From NCBI GenBank assembly GCA_933207985.1, contig OW240917.1, forward strand, positions 247,218,595 to 247,282,594: 64,000 nucleotides of DNA. The letters are read 5' to 3'. Within the stretch, counting starts at the first letter, position 1; each line of letters starts with the position of its first letter. The position numbers and the translations under genes were made by a program. This document shows positions 11,701-23,429 of the stretch, piece after piece. This DNA comes from Pelobates cultripes. Taxonomy: Eukaryota; Chordata; Amphibia; Anura; Pelobatidae. A model generated the notes under the pieces. That model saw only the letters and a program-made list of their open reading frames with translations, ran no database searches and had not been told where the DNA came from.

Positions 11701-13369
11701 TTTACACAGGTATTTATCATATTTATTCTGAGAATCACGGGGGATCTAAAGTTAGCCAGGCACTTAGTTTCAATTTCTAAATTATATGAGTGGTCCCAGC
11801 AGAACTGAACCCAATGACACCTGCATTTGACAACAAAACTGGAACTTTCTTAACCATTTTACTGTCAAGACCATGTACATAAGTGTTAAACATATTGGGA
11901 TGTAGAGTACATTTGAGAAGATATGGCACATATCAGGAAAAAAAAATAATAATAAATAAATAAATAAATATATCCAGCTCTGTTAATAGCTTTCTAGACC
12001 CTGCAGGAGCCTCCTGTGTGTGATTAAAGTTCAGTTTACAGAGCAGGAGATAGAAACCTCTAAAGCAAATTAAGGTCTGATTAAAAAGAAAACCATTTAT
12101 TCATGCAGGCTGTGTCAGTCACAGCCAGGGGCTGTATAAACAGATGGCAGAGACCAAGACTCCCCTGACCAACAATGTACTAACTGCCCAGGCAGTCCGG
12201 CCTTAGGGCGCCAGAGCAGGGGGTGCAAAAATCTGAATCCCCTGCCTCTGGCTCGGCCTCTGGCTGGGGACTCGGATTTTTAAACTTACCTCTCTCTCCC
12301 TGTAGCCTGCAGCTCATAGACATATAATACCTAGACGCCGCATTGACCGCTACTTCCTATTGGCGCTAATGAGCCGCGGAGCCGCCATCTTGGATCGGTC
12401 ACCCGCTCCATAGATATATGTCTATGACCCGCTCTACTCAGTGTAAAGTAACTGCTACAGGGCCACACAATGGAAAAGGTATCTTGATTGTATGTATACC
12501 GTAATTATAGGAATGTTTGTACAGACATTGAACAGAATATTTTATTAATTTAAGAATTTGTTCTAAAAAATCTTTTTCTGATATGCTTTTAGGGAATTTT
12601 TTTTCACCTGTTATTTAAAGAAATAATGTACATTTTAGATCATTTCTACTGCAAGCCTGTAAGATAAAGATAAGAAGCCTATTGAAATCTGGACACATAT
12701 TATAGGTGCACAAAATTGGGGCATGTAACAAAGAATGATCCCGCTGGCCTGAGCCATCACTGTGCATTTTTATTATGTAATAGTTATCCTATGCATTGCC
12801 TTACAGTTAGTAAATAGATTTTTCCAGGTGTTCAACCAGAACATTTTTTTTTTGTGGCGATGAAATGCAAAACCGAAATATTTGAGATTGATTACCTTAT
12901 TCGTGTTAGAGCAGTCTTGTACTTGGCGTTCTGAACATGACAGCACTTTGTATAGATGACTCAGTCTGGCATTAATTAAATTACACTTATGTAAAAGATT
13001 TTAGTATACCTACAGCCTTTCCATTCAATATACACAGCTATATAAAACTGCCTGATTTCACGTTTTAATTTGTGGCTTTGTGATGCTGTCTGTGTAATTG
13101 CTCTGCTGTCACTCTTGTCTTGCGATCTGACGACCGGCCTAAAATGGGGAATCTGGGGAATTTGGGGAATCTGGGGAATTTGGGGAATCTGGTAGAAGAG
13201 CAGAGGAAGTCATGCCCCCTCCTCCTGACATCATCAGGAGAGGCCGGCTGACTTCACTGGCTGAAGACTCCAGACTCCAGCTCCTATCCCACCCTCTCCC
13301 GGGCTAAATGTAAGTCTCAGAGAAGGGGGAATACATTTTCTTTTTTTTTAAATCCCAATTTTTATGCAG
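11701..13369. other. No gene seen; short G-rich tandem near 13141-13192
   Basis: No gene-like signal. At about 13144-13191 a 10-bp unit alternates between ggggaatctg and ggggaatttg for about five copies. Confidence 0.5.
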
Positions 13370-13935
13370 CCCAGCACAGCCCCATTCCTTAGCCCCTGTG
13401 CCCCTTTCTACAGGCCATGTGACCCCTTCTATTGCAGCTGTCCCCCCCACTCAGCCCCTGTCCCTCCTCAGCCCCTGTTCCCCCCCTCAGCCTCTGCCCC
13501 CCTCTCAGCCCCTGTCCCCCCTCTCAGCCCCTGCACCCCCCTCTTAGGTCTGGTCCTTCCCCGCCCCCTCTCAGCTCATATCCCTCCTCCCCCTCTCAGC
13601 TCTGGTTGCCCCCCTCTCAACTTCTACCCTCCCCCCATAGCTCCTGTCCCCCCCTCAGCTCCTGTCCCCCCCTCAGCTGTTGTCCCCACTTCCCCCCCTT
13701 CAGCTCTTGCCCCCTGCCCCTCTCAGCTCTTTTCCCCCACCCCTCTCAGCTCCGGTCTCCCCATCCGCCTCAGCTCCTGCCCCACCCCCTCTCAGCTCCA
13801 GTACCTCCCCTCAGCTCAAGTACGCCCCTGAGCTCCAGTCCGCCCCCTCTCAACTCTGTGTTTTCCCCACTCTCAGCTCAGTCTCCCCCCCCCTCTAAGC
13901 TCCAGTCCCCCCCCAGCCCCTGTCATTCCCTCTAC
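13370..13935. repeat. Strand-asymmetric C/T-rich minisatellite
   Basis: Degenerate tandem copies of about 18-20 bp (cagcccctgtcccccctct). The plus strand is almost all C and T with very few G. Proline/serine-rich frames of 155-197 codons across it are repeat translations without start context or splice signals. Confidence 0.85.
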
Positions 13936-14504
13936 AGACCCTGCCCGCACCACATTAAATACACTAAACAGTGTAAGAAATTCAAAAGGGGGGTTACAAG
14001 ACACACAGGTAAAGACTCATTTTAAGTCCCTTGCCGTGCTGTACCTGTTTTATATCTTAAATTAGTGTGTGTATGTTGCCATATTCTGCCTGATTGCTTG
14101 CAGCTGCTATGCAGGGTTGTATTTGTATGTTTATATTATTATGTGGTGTTTTGTGTGTGATGTATGTGGGTGTATTATGGTATGTGTGTGGATGTGGGCT
14201 GTGTAAAGGGGAAGCTGCTTGTGGGGTTGTGTGTGTGTATGTGGGTTGTCAATGGTGTGTGCGTGGGTGGCTTATGAAGCTATGTGTGTCTTTGAATGTA
14301 GACCGCTTTAGGTATATGTGTGTGGCTTCTTCTGATTATGTATGCATGTATGACTCTAACACAAGCTCCCAAACAATCACAAAGTCACACACAGAAATAC
14401 ATTCCAGTTACAGTAATGGGATATACACATGCCTAGTCGACACACACCCCCCAAAACACACGCTCAGACACATGCACAAACCATTATACACTGCATGATA
14501 TATA

Positions 14505-15590
14505 TGACGGACTGCCTGGCACCCCGACCGGGTACCTCCGTCAATCGCTGCTTCCTAGTACTTGCGAGTACCATAAGCACTGCACTGGAACACCATAACC
14601 ACCGTAAACCCCTTGAACCGATTGGTTGGGGTCTCGCCGTCCTCCACCCACCCTGGACCCAAGACCAGGATCCAGCTTCCAGTGGGTAGACCTCTCCTAG
14701 TCCAGAGAGTGTAGCAGGAACAGCTCTTATAAGAGCTAGTGATTATACTCAGGGGAGTATTGTGATTATAGCAATCCCCAGAGTAAATGTAGTTCTCCAA
14801 TCCCCCAAACATGAGCCAAGACTTCATGAAGGGGTAAACAAATTTCAATTTAATGGGAGCCACACTTGGCCTTTTATGACAATCCCCACGCAAGGGGTAC
14901 ACCCACATGGACCTTGTTGGGGACTCCAACACAAAGACACAGACCAATAAGAACAGTGATTAAATGCCCGACACTCCCATAACAAACATACAATCCCTCC
15001 TCCCTGCTTGAGAGATAATTGGATCAGTAACTGTACTAATTCTAATCCAATTTGGGTGACCAACATATCCAAAAATCACCCAGATCAGTTCAGGGCTTCA
15101 GAAATTTTATGCAAGTCATAGTTTTTACCGACCGCAGGCATGGTCCCATAGCCAAAAATAGTTCCATAGAATCGTAGCTAAGTGCCTCTGGAGGGCCGAC
15201 CGGGAACCGCAAAGTTTCATGCCAAAAATAGTTCCAGGGCATTCGTGGCTAAGTCCCCCTGAAGTCTATTCGCGGTTTAGGTCCATGTGAACAAGATGGC
15301 CGCCACCTCGTGGTCGGCCATAGGAATTGCGGCCACCCAGATGAACACTTAGACCACAGAGGTGCAAATTGCAACAATGTATCAATTAAGCTTAACAAGC
15401 TCCAGGGTGGTCTCTGGTTTGTGCAGCTGTTTGGTAAACTAATCATATAGTCCCAATTGCACAAACAGAGCCTGTTTAACGTATTTTAGCCAGGTCTATT
15501 GCAGGGGCCATAGTCACAGGGTAGGAGACTGGCAAACAGGCCCCTCCAAAAACATGTGGCAAACTCACAGGAAAAGGGGAGCTTGTCACA
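14505..15590 (-). mobile_element. Solo LTR of an LTR retroelement
   Basis: Read on the minus strand, the segment starts TGTGACAAGCTC and ends GGCAGTCCGTCA, the TG...CA pattern of an LTR. A perfect 5-bp target-site duplication, atata, lies at 14500-14504 and 15591-15595. At 1086 bp with no gag or pol frame, it is a solo LTR left by recombination between two LTRs. A TATA-like cataaaag is present on the minus strand near 14870-14880. The 5-bp TSD fits Ty3/gypsy or retroviral integrases; the family is not resolved. Confidence 0.8.
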
Positions 15591-16709
15591 ATATATCTCC
15601 AAAATGCACACTGGCAGGCACCTATTCAATGCACTCTACCAGAGCGCGCACACTGCAAGACTCACACACAATGTTACACACAAAAAATCACACTGCTATA
15701 AACACATACTTGGACACACTCATTGGTAATGCTGTGGCTTCCCTATGGTTCAGGGGGGTCAGTCTGGCCAGGTACATTACAAGAGATGGGGCTTCAGTGG
15801 GCTGCTCTACTTTGACATGCTTTATTCATCTCATGAGGTGGAAGCAAATTTGGGGGTGCCTTCATTGCCCACTGGAATCGATGATGCCACGCACAGATAT
15901 CTGAATATGTCCCACTCGAACCACCATCAGGCCAGCTGCAGGAGAGATCCCGCCAGCCTGTTTGGATCAAGCAGCTTCGCATGCCATGCAAAGGCTTCTT
16001 GCGTGCCTAACCTTCGGGTATAAAGATGACTGCATGTGACGCCATTAGTCCTTTTGAGGTTTAGTGAACAATTTTACCAATTGCTGATTCCATAGAAAAT
16101 TAAACCATAAAGTTTATTATGTGAAAACATGCCCAGCATTTATTTGGCGGCTCTGTGCTTGGGATCAGCGTTTTGTTAAAGCAATCACCGCAAAGCCCGA
16201 ATGTAAGACATGATGCTAAAAGCAAGGGTACCACTGCAATATATTTTCAATCCACAGATCTCATGCCAAAGAAGATTTCAATATATTACCTACTGCTTGC
16301 TGCCTTTGGCAGTCTCATTCATTTCAATGTAAAATTACCAAAGCCTTGTTGTTAAAGTGTCTATTTTAACTACAGATTGCAGCTGACAAAAGGCTTTAGA
16401 GTCATCCAGTTTCCATTTATTTTTAAATTTAGCTGCTATAGTTTTTCGTAAACGTAAGTGATATTCTTAATACACGTAAATGGTCTTTAGTACTCATTTT
16501 ATTAACAAAATAAAAATGTAATAGTGAAATAATCAACTGCATACGTAAACCACTCAGCAGAACTTTTAAAGTTGCCATGGAGAAGGATTCACTCACCATA
16601 GAGTTGTGTTCCCCTGAGTGTAGAAAGGAAACACCTAGCTTCCCCTCAGCCCGTACACCTAAGACAACACAAAAACAACAGTTGTGTATTAAGTCATCCC
16701 TATGCACAT
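15591..16709. other. No gene seen
   Basis: Mixed-composition sequence. Short frames on both strands overlap and have no recognisable domain or splice-site pair. Confidence 0.45.
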
Positions 16710-16877
16710 TTAATGAAAGGGACACTATAAGCACCCAGACCACTTAATCTAATTTCCTACATTTCTGAGAATCTGCAATAATTACATTGCAGGGGTAAGA
16801 CTGCCTCTAGTGGCTGTCAATCAGACAGTCACTAGAGGCACTTCCTTTGTATTCCTAGCACTATAGTATCTCATTAA
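16710..16877. mobile_element. TTAA-type MITE (GGGACACTATAG family)
   Basis: Left end aatgaaagggacactataag and right end cactatagtatctcattaa are inverted. The interior has the phrase cctctagtggctgtcaatcagacagtcactagaggc, itself a small palindrome shared with many repeats in this window. The terminal TTAA at 16874-16877 is also the first base quartet of the next element. Confidence 0.65.
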
Positions 16878-18094
16878 CCCCTTAAGGACGGAGCCAAATG
16901 TACACGTTGTGAACGAAACATAATGTAAACAAAACCTGGCATTTGCACTACATGTCTGTCCAACCGTAATTCACCTCTTTCATATTAAATACACCCACCC
17001 TTAGGAGAAACAGGGATTTCATTTAATATCAAATATTTAGCTATGAAACATAATTTAATATGAATAAAATGGGAGAAAATAAGATTTTTTTTAATTTTTT
17101 TAGTTCTACATGACATTTTAACGGTCAATGTCATAATACTGTTTGCTTTTACTGCAATAAAATACACATATTTGTATTCAGCAAAGTCTCACGTGTAAAA
17201 CAGTACCCCCTATGTACAGGTTTTATGGCGTTTTGGGAAGTTACAGGGTCAAATATAGCACGTTACATTTGAAATTGAAATTCGCCAGATTGGTTACGTT
17301 GCCTTTGGGACTTTATAGTAGCCCAGGAAAGAAATTTACACCCATAATGGCATACCATTTGCAATAGTAGACAACCCAAGGTATTGCAAATGGGGTATGT
17401 CCAGTCTTTTTTAGTAGCCATTTGGTCACATATTTTAAAATATTTTGATTTATATATTTTAAAATATTTTTATTTATATATAGGTATATATATAGTGACA
17501 TATATGTATATATTTATGTATATAGATATATATATTATTTCGTTCTACGTGTATTTTGATATAAATATATATATATTAATATCACAATACAGTTAGAACG
17601 AAATAACACACATCTATATATTTTTTAATAATTTTTTTTTAATTATTTTTTTAATTTTATTTTTTAACATATTTACATATTAATTTTTTTTATATTATAT
17701 ATAAATATATATATATAACAATAATTATATATATATATAATCAGTATCAGTCTACGTGTAATTTGATATTAATATATATATATATAATTATATATATATT
17801 AATAGTAAAATACACCTAGACAGTATATGTGTGTGTATGTATATGTATATACATATACTTAGATCATATATATAATATGATCTAAGTATATTAATTTTTT
17901 TTTACACTTATTTTAACTTATTTTATTTCCAGCCAGCAGGGGGACCACCTGTCATTACAGGCAGCCATCCTGCTGGCAATGCAGGAGGCAGCTAACCCGG
18001 CCATGGACCTCACTCTCACATGGCCGGGGGGGCTGCCAGGGGGTCGGACGTGCCGCGGGGGGCTCCCTGGGAGTCCCCCCCAACTGCGATCGCT

Positions 18095-18178
18095 GGCGTG
18101 GGATCGCGGGCGTGGGATCGCGGGCGTGGGATCGCGGGCGTGGGATTGCGGGCGTGGGATCGCGGGCGTAGGATCGCC
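18095..18178. repeat. Six-copy 14-bp GC-rich tandem repeat
   Basis: Six units of ggcgtgggatcgcg, with one C-to-T change in the fourth unit and slight decay in the last. It lies inside the TTAA element directly after its AT-rich core. Confidence 0.9.
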
Positions 18179-18200
18179 AGCGACCGGGTAAGTATAGAAA

Positions 18201-18222
18201 GACCGGAGGGCGCCCTCCGGTC
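18201..18222. repeat. Perfect 22-bp palindrome near the element terminus
   Basis: gaccggagggc is followed directly by its reverse complement gccctccggtc, 12 bp inside the terminal ttaaggggttaa. Confidence 0.9.
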
Positions 18223-18234
18223 TTAAGGGGTTAA

Positions 18235-21200
18235 CAGAGGTTTTCCTACCACTAAAACGGCCATCATAGTTTAGGCTCACCTGCCACGTCAAAGCAAACC
18301 CTTTAAGTGAGTCCTACGCTAACAATTCACAGTGTTGCTTTCAGTTAAAAGACTAAAATTCTCTATGAGATAGAAGAGGTTATACTTATGAAGCCTTAAA
18401 GGAACCAAGTACAATAACCACAACACCCTTTTGGCGTCATCCCACAGTAAGATGTCAAACCATTTTAGAATAGCTTGACAACTCTCCTGGGTCTAGTCAT
18501 TAAGCTGGTTTTGCCTCTTTTGAGGGTTTCTTGTGGTTGATGTACAATTTTTGCTAGTTTACTGTTAATCTTGCTCTCAATTCTACTGAATTTGTCAATG
18601 TTGACTATTATTTTTTTATGGTTTGTCCAGTGTCAGTATAAGGGTACTCCCTAACATGCAGAGCCTTGGCCAAATTTAATAAAGCCTAGAATGGACAGAG
18701 CGTATTAGGTTTGACCAGGCTAAAGGCAAAAAATAAAAGAGAAATCCATAAGGTCTGGGAAAATAAAAATACACAGGTTGATGTCCAAGGGTTGGAGAGG
18801 TACACCAGGTCAATAAAGTAGCCCGTGGCTAAAATACCAAAAGGGCAACAAACAATAAGAAACGTGCTATCGGACTCCAAGGGGAATGCATGACAAAGGA
18901 ATGTACTGCGGGTTTAAGTAGTGGAGAAATAAACCCTATTGGCCAGCATCATAATTGTAAATACCAAAAAGAGTGTTGTTTTGTGAAAATGATGCAGGAG
19001 CTCGTGCATCACAAATTTGACTAAGAGTCTTGGTTCAGTCAGATTTATTTTGTTTTCCTGTGATTTTATTAATAATTTTAATATTGTTAAGACTCTAAGA
19101 ATATGTTGCCCCTTTATAACAGAGAGTAAATATTATTTTTGTCCTCAGATAAAATTTTACATTGCCGTGCTTGCATTCCAATACATGACCATTGGAAACA
19201 AATATGCTTACAAGCTAAAGGGCATTACTGATCCTCCGGTGAGAGCTTTTTTTCTCGTCTTTGAGAATAAAAAAAACAAAAACTTTGTGACAATTTTCCA
19301 GGACTTGCCAGAATTCCCAGAGCCAGTGAGCTACTTCAGCCTTACCTGTTCAAGCCTTATCAAACTGTCTCTCTGCAGGAAAGGGAAATGTTTTTATACC
19401 TCCAAGGTCAATTAAATGTGTACCAGTAAGTTGGGTAGATATATATTACCAATCAATCAGGCACATTTGTTTTCATTTCTATAGTGTTATTTTTTAATTT
19501 ATTTTTTTAACTGTAAGCAACAATGCTTTCCAGTAAAACAAACATTATTTGTGGAGAAATCTTTGTATGAAAAATATGTTCAGACTTAAATTCCTCTTTG
19601 GGTTTCGGTGGTGTAGTCCCGTGTTTGTTGTCTTATATTTAACTAAAAAATAATAAAACAACAATTATGTAATATAACAGAATTGTTTTATTTTAATGGA
19701 GATTCAAAAATCGCATGTCATGCACTCTTTGATTTAACCTAATTGCGAGCTGATAATAAACTTTACGGAATTGAGAATTGCGTTCTAATCTATTTTTCAC
19801 ATGTGCAGCATTGTTTACAGACGGAAGCTCATCAATCATAATTTTTAAATCAAGATTTTTTAAGACAACCTAAAAGGGACTGTGGCTTACATCCAAACGC
19901 AAATGATAAATTACTTTGTTGCGTTGAAGACGAAAATTGGATCTATTCCTTCACTGGTTCTCCAACTGGGCTGTAGGTACATGTCCTTAAATTAACAAAC
20001 AAAACATGTTTCCTTTGCATGCTACAAATACTCCATAGATATCGTTCTGCTTCAACAATCTGCACTCTTAAAATTGGAAAATGCTATCCATTACATTCTG
20101 AAATCGGATGTCCCACCAAAAATAATAATTAAGACAGTTTGATGGCAACTCCTCTGTAACCCTCAAATCAACCCAACAAAGACTGGAAAATGAATTCGCT
20201 GGTTTTGTCAAAGCAGAAAAGGAAAATACAGGAAATCATTAATTATGGTGTCATTGCTAGAACGCACGACTGCTAAAGCATTTATATTGAGTCTTTTATT
20301 ATCTATGGTAAAAAAAGAGAAAAAATATAATATTGAAATGTGTGGACAAATTTTACAATAAGAAAGATTCTGAAAAAAAATAGTGAATCTAATAGCATGT
20401 TTTAGCAATTTATTCAATAAATATACAAAATCTAAATTCAAATGGATATGTAGCAAGAGTAAATAATACGAATAACGTGAAAATGGTGCCTGTTCGCGTT
20501 TAATGAAAATTAGGGCTACCTATTTTACTGTCAACAAGGCATTAGAACAGTTGAGGATACTATCCCAACGACCAACAGCAATCAAAACAAATTACTACAT
20601 TGGTGTGTTTTGTTTTTTTTAATGTTCTCCTCGAGGAAAAAGTTAAAAAGATGAGCGAAGTGGTGTACTGCCTAAAAGGCACAAAAGCATTTATGAGTAG
20701 AGGCAATCCATTCAGGCTCTGCCAAATGTGAGTTCACTAAAGGATTATACACACAGTAAATCTTGTTTTACCACTACAGTATTGCACTATTATTTGTCAT
20801 TTGTTTTTTATACCACATGTGAGTAACAAGAAACCCCAAGTAAAATAGGGGTTTGTTTATTGCACCATCTAAAACGCTGCACTCACGTTTATTTGGGATA
20901 GGGTGGAGCTTTTAATATTTGTACACTATATAAAAAGCAAAAATTAATAGTTTGGGGAAGAGTGATCAGAATAGGAAATACTGTGAGATGTATTAGACTA
21001 AAATTATTTTAAGTATTTAGAAACAAATCGAACACCACGTGAAAACAGAAGAATCGGTCCCTTATTCACAGAATATGCAAATACACAAACCACGAGAAAC
21101 ATGGGAGTGAGAAATTCAAACATAGTAATTGAAGGAAATTTTCCAAATATAGCGCAACTTACAAGGTGGAACATGTTGGCCGGGTTTCGGAACACACTGG

Positions 21201-21496
21201 CTCTGGATGGATGTTGTCACCGTATGCACCAATATTATAAAAACCCATAATAATAATAATAAAATTCTCCAGACTCCCTACTTTGTCTTAGTATATCTCT
21301 TGACTTGGTTGTAACTTCAGTGGAAATATACATAGTAGGGAGGTAGGGTGATATAAGTATTAATATCCCCAAGATTAATATCATGTCCTGGTTATGGACA
21401 TAGTGGGATTCATGCAATAGATAAAACTGAATTACAGGGATTGAACACAGAACAAAGATACTCCTATTGAGATATTGAGATTGTGATATTGTTTTA
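18235..21496. other. No gene secured; one exon-like segment
   Basis: Over 3 kb of AT-rich sequence without recognised repeats. The only coding-like signal is the 90-bp splice-flanked segment at 19149-19238, listed separately. Confidence 0.45.
19149..19238 (+). other. Candidate 90-bp internal exon of unknown gene
   Basis: Preceded by a good acceptor (ttttgtcctcag) and followed by a donor (gtgaga). The segment is exactly 30 codons, open in one frame and stopped in another, with a varied composition including FQYMTIGNKYAY. I do not recognise a family. Chance splice-like flanks are common in AT-rich DNA, so this is a weak call. Confidence 0.15.
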
Positions 21497-21660
21497 GATC
21501 GTAAGCTAATTGGGCAGGGCCCTATTCGCCAACTGTGTTCTCATCGGTCAAACGTGTTTTGGTAGAATTCATATTTTGTTTTGGTTTATGTATTTATATG
21601 TACAGTGCTGCGGAATTTGTTGAAGCTATATAAATCATTGTAATTATAATAATAATTATT
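21497..21660 (+). repeat. 3' tail of an L2-like LINE
   Basis: Runs from atcgtaagctaattgggcag to tgctgcggaatttgttg and a tataaat plus (ATA)n end. The same tail is seen at 40225-40303, 32380-32425 and, inverted, at 41786-42103. LINE copies of this group are usually 5'-truncated, and this one retains only non-coding tail. Confidence 0.65.
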
Positions 21661-21930
21661 CCGACATTAGTGTTTCACGCCGAAAAAAAGAATCTGCTTG
21701 AAAACCTCCTGTTTCACTCCCAACCTGTCAACGTGAAATCTTTGAAAAAGTCTTAAAATGTTTATATCTGCAAATCGCACCTGTAATAAGTGTGAATGTT
21801 TCATTATTTGTTTTATAGACAATTTAAATATGATCATATGTATTTGAAAAAGAGAGAAAATTTTATGTACTCTTACTAGTAAAACACTTTCTAAATCCAT
21901 ATTTTAAATTGTTTTACCTCAGCTATAGAT

Positions 21931-22374
21931 TTAAAGGGACACTATAGTCACCAGAACTACTACAGCTTAATGTAGTGGTTCTGGTGTCTATAGCCTGTCC
22001 CTGAATTGTTAGCACTGTAAACGCTGCCTTTTCATAGAAAAGGAAGTGTTTACATTGCTGCCCAGTACCACATCTAGTGGCAGTCACACAGACGGCCACT
22101 AGAGGTGTTCCTAGTCCAGTGCTCTGAATGTTCCCCATAGAGATTTATTTATTCTATGCATCTCTATGAGGACAAGCTGACAGGCGCAGCACAGCATTTT
22201 GATGTCCTATGACTGATGATCTTAGCCAGGCAGGGTCAGCCGCAATAAGTCCGGCGGCATGTGAGAAACGTTGAATAAAATCTAATTTTTACTGCACAGA
22301 GAGGGAGCCTGTCAGCTAAACAGCCACCTCAGCACATAAATGTTTGTATTCCTGACACTGTAGTGTTCATTTAA
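21931..22374. mobile_element. TTAA-type MITE, 444 bp (GGGACACTATAG family)
   Basis: Starts ttaaagggacactatagtca and ends cactgtagtgttcatttaa, giving inverted ends with TTAA at both edges. The interior includes a small hairpin (accagaactactacagc, then gtagtggttctggtg) and a ccactagaggtgttcc motif. Close relatives are at 60055-60530 and 61954-62387. Confidence 0.75.
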
Positions 22375-22650
22375 CTTTTAACTATCTTTGTCTATCAGAT
22401 ATTTGTGACTAGCACCACTTACTGGCCTTGTCAGTACTTACACATGTTTATAAATGTCAATAAACAGTTGGAAAAAGAATCATGTTATTCTTAAAACGAA
22501 AATAAACAGCCTGCATGCTCTGTGAACTAGTTTGGATGGTTTATCAATTTGTCATATACAACAACACTTTTAAAAATATACCGTGACCTGTGTTATTATT
22601 TCACATATGCAAATTTCAACATATATTCTCTAACTGATTAACTACTTATT

Positions 22651-23429
22651 TTAAAGGATCACTGAGGTCCCCCAAGCCACCTCATCTCAATAAAGTGGTC
22701 CGGGTCAGGGTTAAAGAGTTACTCCACGCACCATAACCACTGCAGTCCATTGCACCCTGACCCTGTTCCCCAGTTATGGAACAGACAATTTAGCAGAGTC
22801 GCAAAAGCCGTAAGCTGTGGCCATCACTATTCACTGACTGAGAGCGTCAGCTGACCATTGCCGGCCAATGGCTGGTATTCTGTGCATGCTGACAACACTC
22901 CAATGACAGTGACAGAGGTGGAGTTACACCACTGGCAGCAGAGAGGTTAAAACTCTGTATCAGAAGCGTTTTAAAGTAAAAAGCTGCACGTACAGACTCC
23001 AGACACCATAACCTCTTCAAATCTCTGAAGTGGTCATGGTACTTGGTGTATCCCTTTAAACACACCTCTCGTGGCTATCTTCCTGAGAGCTAATAGAGGT
23101 GCTTCCTCTACAACACTTGAGTGAAACTCGGTCATGTGACCAAATGCAGTTCACAGGAAAGCATTGAATTCAATGCTTTCCTATACAAAGCATTTGAATG
23201 ACAATGCAATGCTAGCCGCGCATGCACATCAGTCCCTAATGCTTCACATTGAACCAATAGCTAGAGAGTTAGATGACGTTGCAGGTGTTGGCGGCAGCGT
23301 CGAGGGAGTCTCAGCACTGGAGAAAGGGTAAGTAAAAAGCTTTTTGTGAGATTTCTACTGCCGGCGAAGGGGGCCTCAAATGAATCAGGCAGTAGGACAC
23401 TACAGCGTCAGGATTTCAGTTTCTCCTTA
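22651..23429. mobile_element. TTAA-type element interrupted by another TTAA element
   Basis: The left part starts ttaaaggatcactgaggtcc and reaches gggttaa at 22714. The right part resumes at 23060 with acacctctcgtggctatct and ends near 23429. Joined in thought only, the two halves match the order of motifs in other copies (a gtggtcyggg segment, gggttaa, then the ctctagtggct hairpin). The right boundary is approximate. Confidence 0.55.
22711..23059. mobile_element. Nested TTAA-type MITE, 349 bp
   Basis: Left end ttaaagagttactccacgc and right end gtgtatccctttaa are inverted, with TTAA at 22711-22714 and 23056-23059. The interior has ccataaccactgcag and its partner gaagtggtcatgg near the two ends. 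It sits within the element at 22651-23429. Confidence 0.65.

Larger units (their letters stand above)
16874..18234. mobile_element. TTAA-flanked 1.36-kb element (ttaaccccttaag family)
   Basis: The left terminus ttaaccccttaaggac is inverted at the right terminus (gtcttaaggggttaa). The interior has a conserved left part, an extremely AT-rich middle (17430-17900), a 14-bp GC-rich tandem and a 22-bp palindrome near the right end. A second, interrupted copy of the left part occurs at 47583 onward. No transposase frame is visible. Confidence 0.7.

Noticed and set aside
13432..14025. 197-codon proline/serine-rich frame
   Set aside because: Translation of a C-rich minisatellite; several frames are open at once and there are no splice or start signals.
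18686..18880. 64-codon minus frame with hydrophobic stretches
   Set aside because: No start context, splice signals or recognisable family; length is within chance expectation.
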